This document shows positions 8,007-15,384 of a stretch of DNA of 23,035 nucleotides, piece by piece. The notes under the pieces were generated by a model. That model was given only the letters and a program-made list of their open reading frames with translations. It was not told the origin of the DNA and did not search any database. Numbering within the stretch: position 1 is the first letter of the stretch; every line of letters starts with the position of its first letter. This DNA comes from Elusimicrobia bacterium CG03_land_8_20_14_0_80_50_18 (GTDB lineage Bacteria; CG03). The position numbers and the translations under genes were made by a program. The stretch spans positions 1 to 23,035 of the forward strand of contig PEUP01000028.1 in NCBI GenBank assembly GCA_002780705.1. Direction: 5' to 3'.

Positions 8007-8015
8007 TTTCATCCT

Positions 8016-8109
8016 CCCATAATGGGGACGGTTCCTATTACCGTCCCCTTATCTTCAACCGTCCCATAATGGGGACGGTTCCTATTACCGTCCCCTTATC
8101 TTCAACCGT
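8016..8109. repeat. Two tandem 47-bp units with strong palindromes between deoC and BMC-H
   Basis: There are two identical 47-bp units at 8016-8062 and 8063-8109, with a degenerate partial third unit at about 8110-8124. Each has an inverted repeat GGGGACGGT, 7-nt loop, ACCGTCCCC (stems 8024-8032/8040-8048 and 8071-8079/8087-8095). The hairpins lie in the only sizeable gap of this part of the operon. They lack a T-run, so they do not look like intrinsic terminators. They resemble REP-type elements spread by Y1 (RAYT) transposases, and could act in mRNA stability or partial attenuation. Confidence 0.9.
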
Positions 8110-8119
8110 CACCTTATCT

Positions 8120-9172
8120 TTAATGACCCTTTGATTCCGTTTTAGCGCCCGTGACGATGGCCACCGAGGCCGAAGCGCCTATGCGCGTGGCGCCCGCGGC
8201 TTTAAGAGCCACGACATCATCCCTGTTGTGCACGCCGCCCGAGGCCTTGACACCCATTGAAGGGCCCACCGTCTCGCGCATGAGTTTTATATCCTCAACT
8301 GTCGCGCCGCCCGTTGAAAAACCTGTTGAGGTTTTCACAAAATCAGCGCCTGCCTCCTTGGAGAGCTCGCAGGCTTTTATCTTCTCCTCTTTTGTCAGGA
8401 GGGCAGTTTCAATAATCACCTTGAGGACATGCCCCCGCGTCACTTCCCTGACGGCTTTTATGTCGTCAAGCGCGAGCTGATAATTACCGCTTTTGAGGGC
8501 CCCCACATTTATCACCATGTCTATCTCATCGGCTCCCGCGGCGATAGCGTCGCGCGCCTCTATGGCCTTTGTGGTGGATGTCGTTGCGCCCAAAGGAAAA
8601 CCGATCACCGTTGTCACGCCCACCCCCGAACCTTTAAGAAGATCCTTGGCCAGGGCCACATAACCCGGATTCACGCAGACCGTCGCGAAATTATATTTTT
8701 TAGCCTCTTCGCACAAAGCCCCGATCTGTTCCTGCGTGGCGTTGGCTTTAAGAAGCGTGTGGTCTATCATAGAGGCGAGCGCCGAATCATAAGAGCCCTT
8801 TTCCGGATGCAGAGCGGATATCCTGGAAGCGCCGGCGAGCATGATCGCCTTTACATCCTCCGGACGGGTGACCACGCACTGAGCGCAACCTATGCACTCG
8901 CTGACCGTCCCCTCAAGCAACGGGCATTTTAATTCCCCCGCGCTTTGCTGTTTAACCGGCGGGAACCCGTCATTTGAAAAAATCTTTCCCGCTGTTCCGA
9001 AAGTGACTTTCACAGCACCCGAAGACACCGGCTTGCCGGAAGACCCGTAAGTGACGCGCGAGGCAGAACTGTTCGCGAAAACCGGCTTGCCGGATACCGG
9101 ACTCGCCGGCCGGAGACTCTGATTCTGCGATAAAATATCCCTCACAATCTGCTCAACTTCTTTTCTGTCCAT
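8120..9172 (-). CDS. deoC: BMC-associated deoxyribose-phosphate aldolase with long N-terminal extension
   Basis: The enzyme splits 2-deoxyribose-5-phosphate into acetaldehyde and glyceraldehyde-3-phosphate. The aldolase core spans about residues 128-345. It has the Schiff-base Lys251 (LKVIIETALLT), the proton-relay Lys280 (FVKTSTGF) and Asp218 (DEIDMV). The family is usually 220-260 aa; this one has 350. Residues 1-17 (MDRKEVEQIVRDILSQN) are a likely encapsulation helix. Residues 25-65 are a low-complexity linker with an imperfect repeat (SGKPV ... VTYG / SGKPV ... VTFG). Residues 83-99 hold four cysteines, C83 plus CxxCxxC (C93, C96, C99), which suggest a metal or Fe-S site. ATG 9172 has a strong AGGAGG site overlapping the stop of BMC-P copy 1. 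The gene is likely the signature enzyme of this compartment. Confidence 0.95.
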   Translation of the reverse strand: MDRKEVEQIVRDILSQNQSLRPASPVSGKPVFANSSASRVTYGSSGKPVSSGAVKVTFGTAGKIFSNDGFPPVKQQSAGELKCPLLEGTVSECIGCAQCVVTRPEDVKAIMLAGASRISALHPEKGSYDSALASMIDHTLLKANATQEQIGALCEEAKKYNFATVCVNPGYVALAKDLLKGSGVGVTTVIGFPLGATTSTTKAIEARDAIAAGADEIDMVINVGALKSGNYQLALDDIKAVREVTRGHVLKVIIETALLTKEEKIKACELSKEAGADFVKTSTGFSTGGATVEDIKLMRETVGPSMGVKASGGVHNRDDVVALKAAGATRIGASASVAIVTGAKTESKGH

Positions 9173-9180
9173 TTTTCCTC

Positions 9181-9474
9181 CTAATGAAATTTTCTATGCT
9201 TTCCGTCAAGCAGGCTCTCGTCCACTATGCCGCACACGACAGTCCTTATCCCGGCGACCGGCTGTTCGAGCATTCCCCTTGCTGAATTGCCTTCGTCATT
9301 TACAAGCACTATATTGCCCTTACCGGCGCCCACAACATCAACCGCCATAACGGTTTCTCCTTTCGTTTTTCCTGTCTCCGTATCATACGGTGCCACCAGA
9401 AGGAGTGTGTGATTATTCAAACAAGCCTGTTTTCTCGTCGCCCATACATTGCCCACAACTTTACATATTTTCAT
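9181..9474 (-). CDS. BMC-P pentameric vertex protein (EutN/CcmL family), copy 1
   Basis: This 97-aa protein is of the EutN/CcmL family, whose pentamers cap the vertices of microcompartment shells. It begins MKICKVVGNVWATRKQ, with the typical strand opening. It carries VMAVDVVGAGKGNIVLV, the conserved glycine-rich core, and ends with the usual IVD motif (TVVCGIVDESLL). The start overlaps the stop of copy 2 as ATGA, so the two vertex genes are translationally coupled. It is one of three BMC-P paralogs here; several BMC types carry three, and they may form mixed or position-specific vertices. Confidence 0.95.
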   Translation of the reverse strand: MKICKVVGNVWATRKQACLNNHTLLLVAPYDTETGKTKGETVMAVDVVGAGKGNIVLVNDEGNSARGMLEQPVAGIRTVVCGIVDESLLDGKHRKFH

Positions 9475-9791
9475 TTCCCGTCCTTCACTTTGCCGTCATC
9501 ATCGCCGAGCATATCCACCCCGTCTATAATACCCATGACAGTCGCGTCAAGCGGCGGCATTTCATCCAGCAGCTGCTTATCTCCGGAGAGCCAGGAAAAA
9601 CAGGCTTCCCTGGACTTAACATAAAAAACGAATTCTCCCGCGCCCGCGCCGACACTGTCGGCGGCGACTATAATGTCTCCCTTTGCTCTGCCCGACCAGT
9701 CGGTGGGCTGAAGGAGCAACAGTGTTTTCCCCTCCAGAGTTTTCCATTTCGCCGTGGCGACCACACGGCCTATCACTTTAGCGGCATTCAT
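9471..9791 (-). CDS. BMC-P pentameric vertex protein (EutN/CcmL family), copy 2
   Basis: This is a second EutN/CcmL-type vertex protein of 106 aa. It starts MNAAKVIGRVVATAKWKTLE, has the core AADSVGAGAGEFVFYV and ends with MGIIDGVDML plus a short Asp/Lys-rich tail. I chose ATG 9791 because GGGGGAGAG lies just upstream and the family fold begins there. The frame is open 25 codons further, but that part lies inside the RpiB gene and is not BMC-like. The start overlaps the end of the upstream RpiB gene by 14 nt. It has an insert (SREACFSWLSGDKQLLDE) after the core that lengthens it relative to copies 1 and 3. Confidence 0.95.
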   Translation of the reverse strand: MNAAKVIGRVVATAKWKTLEGKTLLLLQPTDWSGRAKGDIIVAADSVGAGAGEFVFYVKSREACFSWLSGDKQLLDEMPPLDATVMGIIDGVDMLGDDDGKVKDGK

Positions 9792-10227
9792 ACTTCTCTC
9801 CCCCGTTGATTTTATGAATTCTCCTGAGATGCCTTTCCGCGGGCTCAGGCGCCACGAGCCAGGCATCTATGCATTCCTTGATAAGCTCCGGATCCATGAA
9901 CCTCGCTCCGAAACAAATCACCTGGCATCCCGTGTCCGATGCGGCAAAGGCCGCGATTTCCTTGTTATACACGAGAGCCGACCTTATTCCCTTAACCTTA
10001 TTCGCGACTATATTCACACCATTGCCGCTACCGCAGACAAACACGCCTTTGTCATTTTTGCCGACGGCTATTGAGCGCGCCGCGGGGTAGGCGGAATCGG
10101 GATAATCAAAAGATTCCTCGCCCGGGGCGCCGAAATCCTCCACAACATGACCCTTTCCCTCCAGATATTTTTTAATATCTTCTTTCGCGCTGAAGCCCGC
10201 GTGATCCGACGCAAGAGCTATCTTCAT
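9778..10227 (-). CDS. RpiB/LacAB-family sugar-phosphate isomerase, Cys-bearing paralog
   Basis: This 149-aa member of the RpiB/LacA/LacB family interconverts aldose and ketose phosphates (ribose-5-P/ribulose-5-P in RpiB). It keeps ASDHAGF at residues 6-12, CGSGNG with the catalytic Cys65, ANKVKGIR at 75-82 and the phosphate-binding RH..R near the C-terminus (ERHLRR). The family motif HNDxN, which supplies the ring-opening His near position 98, is replaced by SDTGCQ with Asp98. The neighbouring paralog shows the reverse pattern (Asp65, His98). In this family each active site draws residues from both subunits, so the pair may work as a heteromer, as LacA and LacB do. The start overlaps the stop of that paralog as ATGA. 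The substrate within the BMC pathway is not shown by the sequence. Confidence 0.92.
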   Translation of the reverse strand: MKIALASDHAGFSAKEDIKKYLEGKGHVVEDFGAPGEESFDYPDSAYPAARSIAVGKNDKGVFVCGSGNGVNIVANKVKGIRSALVYNKEIAAFAASDTGCQVICFGARFMDPELIKECIDAWLVAPEPAERHLRRIHKINGGEKYECR

Positions 10228-10673
10228 TTAAAATATTTCCTTTCAATCGCGGCGATCTTATCCAGCCGCCTCTGATGACGCGCTCCGCCAAAAGGCGTGG
10301 TGATATACGCGTCCGCAATCTTCTCGGCGAGCAGTTCGCCGAGCATTTTGCCGCCCAGGCAGAGAATATTGGCATCATCATGCTCAGAAGCAAAGGCGCC
10401 GGTCATTTCGTTATAAGCGCAAACGGCGCGCACTCCTTTCACCTTGTTCGCGGCCAGCACCATCCCGCCTCCTGTGCCGTCAACAAGTATGGCCTTATCA
10501 TATTTTTTATCTTTCATAGCTTCCGCCACAAGAAAAGCTATGTCCGGATAATCCACCGCCTCAAGAGAATAACAGCCGAAATCAGCGACAGTGTGCCCTT
10601 TTTTCTGAAGGGCTGCCTTAAGATATTCTTTTAAATCAAAACCGCCGTGATCGGAACCTATGGCTATGTTCAT
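10224..10673 (-). CDS. RpiB/LacAB-family sugar-phosphate isomerase, His-bearing paralog
   Basis: This is the second RpiB/LacAB-family protein, 149 aa. From ATG 10673 it reads MNIAIGSDHGGF, then VDGTGGG with Asp65 where RpiB has its catalytic Cys, ANKVKGVR, then SEHDDAN with His98 retained, and ARHQRR at the phosphate site. I chose ATG 10673 because GGGAGG lies 9 nt upstream; the in-frame TTG three codons earlier touches the GGGAGG. Alone it lacks the usual catalytic Cys and may be inactive or need its partner at 9778-10227. It follows the restriction endonuclease by 20 nt. Both genes are equal in length, which suggests a duplication followed by division of labour. Confidence 0.92.
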   Translation of the reverse strand: MNIAIGSDHGGFDLKEYLKAALQKKGHTVADFGCYSLEAVDYPDIAFLVAEAMKDKKYDKAILVDGTGGGMVLAANKVKGVRAVCAYNEMTGAFASEHDDANILCLGGKMLGELLAEKIADAYITTPFGGARHQRRLDKIAAIERKYFK

Positions 10674-10693
10674 GTTATTCAACCTCCCAATTA

Positions 10694-11488
10694 TCAGTCA
10701 CTTTTGCGCTTCATCCTATTTTTAAACTTTGAAAAATAAGCATCAATTTCTATTCTCAATTCAATTCCGACTTCTTCAAAGCAATCCAGTAAATTCTGAT
10801 AAGCGCCTTTACCTCCCAAAAAATTCCAAAAATCATCAGCAACTTTCAATTCTTTTTCCATATCCAGCATTCCTCTCATCGTCCAACGCGTATAAGGTTT
10901 GGGCTCATACGGATTATACGGAATCGCTATCGCCGTATTTACCTTTTTTTTAGGGTCATCTGCCAAAACAGCCGCCACCCATTCAAGAAGAGTTCTTTTA
11001 AATTCCTTAAAACCGCCCACATTCGGTTTGGCTGTTTTGATATCAAATAAAAATAGTTCGCCAAACTTATCTTCAATAAAAACATCAACTTTCGTTAATT
11101 TAACTTGTCGCATTTTCCCCATCCTGCACACTTTCCTTATTGCTTCAATTTCTTTAGATTTGTCAGGAATCTCTTGTGCGGTAGTCAAATTATCTATTAT
11201 TCTCTGGACCACTATTTGAGCGTGTTCACTTACACATTGTCCCGCGGTTGCTTGCGAAATAGCGGTTTTAAAATTGTTTTTAGCTAATTCAACGGCAACC
11301 GGTTCAAAAATACTTGTTCCAAAATTAGTGTTCAAAGAGTGTATGAAAGAATACAAAGCAAGCCTGTCTTTACCCAATAGCCTTGTGTGGAAAGGCATTG
11401 ATGAAGGTTCCGGTTTATGCACACTAAATTTTTTCCTTAAACTGTTCCGTAAAACGGTCTTTATCTTTTGTTTGACTGTTTGCATCAT
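10694..11488 (-). CDS. Type II restriction endonuclease, TdeIII/MjaII-like (tentative)
   Basis: This 264-aa protein is a probable PD-(D/E)xK nuclease. KVDVFIED (Asp135) followed about 14 residues later by FDIKTAKPN (Asp149, Lys151) forms the metal-binding and catalytic pattern. The following FKEFKRTLLEWVA is, as I remember it, typical of the TdeIII/MjaII family, which is linked to GGNCC recognition; the recognition site cannot be read from sequence. The gene is AT-rich and lies 10 nt after its partner methyltransferase, completing a two-gene type II restriction-modification system. Two ATGs are adjacent (11488 and 11485) with an AGAGGAAA site upstream. It sits within the BMC operon and ends 20 nt before the RpiB paralog. 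Confidence 0.8.
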   Translation of the reverse strand: MMQTVKQKIKTVLRNSLRKKFSVHKPEPSSMPFHTRLLGKDRLALYSFIHSLNTNFGTSIFEPVAVELAKNNFKTAISQATAGQCVSEHAQIVVQRIIDNLTTAQEIPDKSKEIEAIRKVCRMGKMRQVKLTKVDVFIEDKFGELFLFDIKTAKPNVGGFKEFKRTLLEWVAAVLADDPKKKVNTAIAIPYNPYEPKPYTRWTMRGMLDMEKELKVADDFWNFLGGKGAYQNLLDCFEEVGIELRIEIDAYFSKFKNRMKRKSD

Positions 11489-11498
11489 AGCGATAGCA

Positions 11499-13088
11499 TC
11501 ATTTCCTCTTTAAGTGGAAAATAATCTCCGAATACGCGCCTTTATCTCTTTCGGTTCGATTAAGCACCGGGCGTTTGAACCGATTTACAATCTTCATCCC
11601 TGATTTTTCAGCTATTATCGGATATAAATTAAATTTGTCATTCGCTACTAAAAACACATGGGAATCCATCGCTAAAAATTTTTTACAATTGTTTAACACA
11701 TCCGAAATCCCTTGAACATATATTTTTTTTGCTTCATTGCCCTGGCCTCTAAACAAAGAGCCGATTTCTAAATCATCTTTCCTATCAAAAGCAAACAAAT
11801 CATAGGCGTAAGCATGTTGCTCATGATAATTAATTAAACCCACATACGGAGGACTTGAAAAGATTCCTTTTATTTTCTGTTTGTTGAGCAGAACATCAAA
11901 TTGGTTTCGCGATCTTCTAAATTTTGAAAAAATATTTATTGTTCTCGCATCGCCTGTTAAACACTTTTGAAAAGTGTCTGTCCTTAATGTTTCAAATGCG
12001 CGCAATCTCTGAATAGTGTCTTCACTATATCTTTTCCACCAGCTCAATATGGAAAATAAGGGCTTGCAGATTTTCCCATGTTTTGAGCAATAATATGTAG
12101 TTGTAATAAGTTCTTTCAGCGTTGCTAAATCAGAATGCGTTGTTGCGCGGCAAGAACGTATGGTTCTGCTTAAAATGATCTTTATTATTTTTCGCGAATT
12201 CAAATCTTTCACTTTTTCAACAAGATTGTAAACAAAATCAATCTCTTCCCGCACATGCTTCAAATACCATTTATCAAGGAAAGTATCGGATTTATCCTGT
12301 TTAAGCTGTATCCCGTATTGATTAACAAGATTGGTATATGTGTCCAAAAACTGTTTGGCTTTTTCATCGCCATATTTTTCTTCATTTATTACTCCGCTTT
12401 TTACTTCATATCTAAATTTCGGAGAGGGAAAATAAAGATTGTTAAATTTTTTTAATTCTTCCAATAAATGCGCTTCAAATTTAACAGTCTTTGAATCTAC
12501 AATAAATTGTCGTAACGCATTTGTTATTTTTTCAATTTCATAAGCTAATTTTGTTAAATCATATTTCCCGATTTTTGCATTGCTAATCATGACATTAAAA
12601 GCGGATATGTCTATTCCTATAGCATGCATTCCTAATTCATTCGCCTGGACTAATAATGTCCCACTGCCACAAAAGGGATCCAAAACGATATCGCCCTTCG
12701 CAAAATATATTTCCTTTTTGAAATCATCCTTATGATCGTCTAAAAAGTATTCAACCAATTGAGGAATAAATTTCCCTTTATATGGATGCAGTCGATGAAC
12801 ATGTTTAGTCGTATCGGCTTCCTTAAGATAATCAAACGATAATTTCCAATTTAAATCATCACCCAATTTTGCCTTCCAGTTAATTTCTCTTCTACCCAAA
12901 AAAGAATTATAATAATTCTCCAAATCCGCTTTTTTTATACAGGCATTTCCGTTATCTCCAATTTTTTTGACTTTTCCATATTGAATAAGATAAGAAATAT
13001 TTGACGTGGTGACATTTTTTTGGAGATACTCACTCGCCCATTCGCTGGCCTGCTTTATAGTGAATATTTCCGAACTATTTCTTATCAT
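11499..13088 (-). CDS. DNA methyltransferase (N4-cytosine or N6-adenine) of a type II RM system
   Basis: This 529-aa amino-methyltransferase transfers a methyl group from SAM to a base amino group. Residues 1-60 look like a helix-turn-helix/excisionase-type domain (FTIKQASEWASEYL). HRLHPYKGKF at 98-107 is motif X-like. DPFCGSGT at 137-144 is the SAM-binding motif I. About 270 residues later comes the catalytic SPPY at 412-415. The order X-I-target region-IV is the alpha layout. The SPPY form occurs in both m4C and m6A enzymes. Base composition differs sharply from neighbours: 16 of 60 G/C at 12361-12420 against 33 of 60 at 16981-17040. Its ATG is only 8 nt after the BMC-T stop, with GGAG between, so it is spliced neatly into the operon. 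Confidence 0.93.
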   Translation of the reverse strand: MIRNSSEIFTIKQASEWASEYLQKNVTTSNISYLIQYGKVKKIGDNGNACIKKADLENYYNSFLGRREINWKAKLGDDLNWKLSFDYLKEADTTKHVHRLHPYKGKFIPQLVEYFLDDHKDDFKKEIYFAKGDIVLDPFCGSGTLLVQANELGMHAIGIDISAFNVMISNAKIGKYDLTKLAYEIEKITNALRQFIVDSKTVKFEAHLLEELKKFNNLYFPSPKFRYEVKSGVINEEKYGDEKAKQFLDTYTNLVNQYGIQLKQDKSDTFLDKWYLKHVREEIDFVYNLVEKVKDLNSRKIIKIILSRTIRSCRATTHSDLATLKELITTTYYCSKHGKICKPLFSILSWWKRYSEDTIQRLRAFETLRTDTFQKCLTGDARTINIFSKFRRSRNQFDVLLNKQKIKGIFSSPPYVGLINYHEQHAYAYDLFAFDRKDDLEIGSLFRGQGNEAKKIYVQGISDVLNNCKKFLAMDSHVFLVANDKFNLYPIIAEKSGMKIVNRFKRPVLNRTERDKGAYSEIIFHLKRK

Positions 13089-13096
13089 TGTTCTCC

Positions 13097-13645
13097 TTAC
13101 AAAACAACTTTCTTCATATCGGGATGCGCGTGCGGGATCACCATCTTATGGACTATTATCCCGTCACCGGCTACCGCTTTACAGGCGGCGTTGACCGCGG
13201 TCTTTACCGCCCCCACCTCGCCGGTGAGGGTGAAATAACATTTGCCGCCGATACCCATAGCCATGCGTATTTCTATGAGTCTGACATCGGCCTTTTTTCT
13301 CGCCGCGTCCGCCGCCAGTATGCATGTGGCCACAGACATCGTTTCCACCGAGCCTAAAGATTCTATTTCAGATACTTCAGTAATACCTCTTACCGCTCTT
13401 ATTACTTCGCTGTGAACATTTGGGATGGTAAGAGTATCAACCAGAAATTCTCCTGCCATATCTATCCCGGCATCCATACTGCTTTGCACATCGGATAATG
13501 CTCCCGTGACAAGAATTATAAATTTTCCCGGACACACGGGATGCGCTTCCACAAGCTCTATCCCTGACATCTTGAGCATAGCGTCGGCGACTTCAAATCC
13601 GCTTGAGATGGAACAAAGTTCTATTAAACCTATCGCAGCTTCCAT
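13097..13645 (-). CDS. pduT: BMC-T shell protein with Fe-S-type pore, PduT-like
   Basis: This 182-aa tandem-domain shell protein forms trimers. The first BMC domain spans about residues 1-90 and the second about 95-182 (SVETMSVATCILAADAA ... MAMGIGGKCYFTLTGEV ... VIPHAHPDM). The segment HPVCPGKFII puts Cys38 where PduT has the Cys whose three copies bind a [4Fe-4S] cluster at the trimer pore. The length and the GIGGKCY motif also match PduT closely. It follows PduS, the partner expected to pass electrons through this pore. ATG 13645 has AGGAG 6 nt upstream, and a short GGGG/CCCC palindrome lies just before that. The methyltransferase follows after 8 nt. Confidence 0.95.
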   Translation of the reverse strand: MEAAIGLIELCSISSGFEVADAMLKMSGIELVEAHPVCPGKFIILVTGALSDVQSSMDAGIDMAGEFLVDTLTIPNVHSEVIRAVRGITEVSEIESLGSVETMSVATCILAADAARKKADVRLIEIRMAMGIGGKCYFTLTGEVGAVKTAVNAACKAVAGDGIIVHKMVIPHAHPDMKKVVL

Positions 13646-13660
13646 ACAATTCTCCTCTTA

Positions 13661-13678
13661 TTGGGGACTGACCCCTTC
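13661..13678. repeat. Short palindromic element upstream of BMC-T
   Basis: GGGGACTGACCCC (13663-13675) lies in the 39-bp gap between the PduS-like gene and BMC-T. It looks like a short relative of the GGGGAC-type palindromes at 8016-8109. The stem is only 4 bp with no T-run, so terminator function is unlikely; REP-like origin is inference. Confidence 0.55.
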
Positions 13679-13684
13679 TTCATT

Positions 13685-15004
13685 TTAAGCGATGTAAATA
13701 TACTTTTCATCAATCTTTACCACCGTCCCCGGTATACTGGCATGAAGATTAGCGCTCAGCGCCTTTTCCGGCGCTTTGGCTATAAGTTCTCCCTCCTTAA
13801 CTTCCGAACCCGCTTTTACGACGGGCAGAGGAGCGGATCCGACATTCTGGCACAAAGCTATTTTGACTTTAGCCGGCGCAAGTTCTTCGGGGTGAAAGCT
13901 GACCGGCTTATCAAATTCAGCGAGCCCTATTCTCTGGAGAAGACGCTGCGCGGGGAATTGCCTCAATGCCCTTTCGCTGTGGACGCTTAATTGCGACGAA
14001 GTGTGCATATTTTTATGCCCCTTTTTCACCAGATTTTCTTTTACATCCCTGAAAACTCTTTTCGGCGAGAGATCCTGCGGACAGGCGACCTCGCAAAGGC
14101 CGCACTGCGAACAGAGAAAACTCCCGGAACTGATTTCATTGAATTCTCCGGAAGCGAAGAAATTCATCCGCATTATCTTGTGAGGAAATATCCGGTGGCC
14201 TAAAAGATTCCTCGGGCACACAAGAGTGCAGTCCATGCACTGTTCGCATATTGATTTTGCCCGGCGCATGGCAACCGTCGCCGTCCTTGTTTTTTTTGCA
14301 ACGAGGGATGAATCGGACGGGAGAACAAGGATAGCCCCTGTTGTCTTTGTGACGCAGAAATCATCATTGATTATATCGCCCATCATAGGACCGCCGTTGA
14401 GCAGCGTATAATGCTGTTTGCGGGGTTTAGCTAACTTCACTATATCCGACACGCACGCACCGACGGCGCAGCGGACAATGACAGGGTTTTCAACATCTCC
14501 CGTGACAGTAACATTTTTTCTTGTTACGGGTCTGCCTTTTTCCACCGCCTCGCATATATTTACCAGTGTTCCGACATTATCCACAATACATCCGACATTT
14601 ATAGGTATGCCGGCCTCCGGCACGATACGGCCCGTAATCTCATTCACCATAACATGCTCATCTCCCGCCGGATAAACATTCCCCATTTCAAAAATCTTAA
14701 TGCCGGGAGCCAAAGCTTTATTGAGAGCTTCTATCTGCCTGTGATATTTTTTCTTGAGGCCTATGTATCCCTGAGATGCGCCTGAGGTTTTCATAACATA
14801 TCGCATGCCTCTGACTATTTCGGCGGCTTTTGTTTCCATCAGATACTGGTCGCCCTTCAGAAGCGGCTCGCATTCCGCGCCGTTGGCTATGACAAAATCC
14901 GCGTCAGCGGCTATCTTGACATGCGTGGGAAAACCCGCGCCGCCGCAGCCCACCACTCCGGCGTCAGCAACCTTTTTGATGATTTCTTCTCTGCTTATTT
15001 CCAT
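13685..15004 (-). CDS. pduS: PduS-like flavin/Fe-S oxidoreductase (RnfC-like)
   Basis: This 439-aa protein of the PduS/RnfC group has an N-terminal glycine-rich flavin/NADH region (GVVGCGGAGFPTHVK at 17-30, NGAECEPLL at 41-49). Two ferredoxin-type [4Fe-4S] motifs follow: C253-C256-C259-C263 (CEQCMDCTLVCP) and C298-C301-C304-C308 (CSQCGLCEVACP). A barrel-sandwich domain closes the C-terminus (SIPGTVVKIDE). In the Pdu compartment PduS is a cobalamin reductase, but no B12 enzyme is present here. With PduT beside it, a role in reoxidising NADH and exporting electrons through the shell is more likely; that is inference. ATG 15004 overlaps the upstream PPC gene by 10 nt. Confidence 0.93.
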   Translation of the reverse strand: MEISREEIIKKVADAGVVGCGGAGFPTHVKIAADADFVIANGAECEPLLKGDQYLMETKAAEIVRGMRYVMKTSGASQGYIGLKKKYHRQIEALNKALAPGIKIFEMGNVYPAGDEHVMVNEITGRIVPEAGIPINVGCIVDNVGTLVNICEAVEKGRPVTRKNVTVTGDVENPVIVRCAVGACVSDIVKLAKPRKQHYTLLNGGPMMGDIINDDFCVTKTTGAILVLPSDSSLVAKKTRTATVAMRRAKSICEQCMDCTLVCPRNLLGHRIFPHKIMRMNFFASGEFNEISSGSFLCSQCGLCEVACPQDLSPKRVFRDVKENLVKKGHKNMHTSSQLSVHSERALRQFPAQRLLQRIGLAEFDKPVSFHPEELAPAKVKIALCQNVGSAPLPVVKAGSEVKEGELIAKAPEKALSANLHASIPGTVVKIDEKYIYIA

Positions 15005-15384
15005 AATTTTAAGCCCGTCGTTTGATCAAACTTTCTTTTCAGGATTTTACGCGAGGGAAACAGCGCGAGTTCCGCGGCGAAGATCTCACTCTTCAACAGA
15101 TGCCCGCCTTTGACATTTCCTTTTTCATCCGCGGCGTTTATGTGCGCGTGCACAAATATTTCTCCGTCAGCAAAAGATATATTTCCCATACAGGAGCTTA
15201 TTTCATAAGCACCTTTCAGCTTGAGCGTGCCGTATTTCTTTTTTTTCTGGTCATAAAAAGCAAGCGAAAGATTTTTCAACGCGCCAACCGCATTAAACCA
15301 TCCGCATTGAATCTTTTCTTTTTTGCAGACGGCTTTTATCTCTTCACAAAGATCAGCGCCGTGTTTTAATTTTTTTATGATCAT
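14995..15384 (-). CDS. PPC/DUF296-domain protein
   Basis: This 129-aa protein consists of a single PPC (DUF296) domain. It shows GWFNAVGALKNLSLAFYD and FVHAHINAADEKGNVKGGHL, the latter with the conserved His/Gly signature. In plants PPC domains join AT-hooks on DNA-binding proteins; in bacteria they occur alone as trimers, and I recall them as recurrent passengers of BMC loci. No AT-hook or other DNA-binding motif is visible, so the role (regulator, metal-binding or metabolite-binding) is open. Its ATG overlaps the aldehyde dehydrogenase stop as ATGA, and its end overlaps the PduS start, so it is firmly part of the operon. Confidence 0.88.
   Translation of the reverse strand: MIIKKLKHGADLCEEIKAVCKKEKIQCGWFNAVGALKNLSLAFYDQKKKKYGTLKLKGAYEISSCMGNISFADGEIFVHAHINAADEKGNVKGGHLLKSEIFAAELALFPSRKILKRKFDQTTGLKLWK

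Noticed and set aside
8016..8124. Tandem repeat between deoC and BMC-H as a CRISPR array
   Set aside because: The 47-bp units are directly adjacent without unique spacers, are internally palindromic, and number only two full copies.
10224..10673. Second RpiB-type gene as a decayed pseudogene
   Set aside because: Despite the Cys to Asp change it keeps full length, a good ribosome site, phosphate-site Arg residues and the His motif, and it is coupled to the paralog with the reciprocal change, which argues for function.
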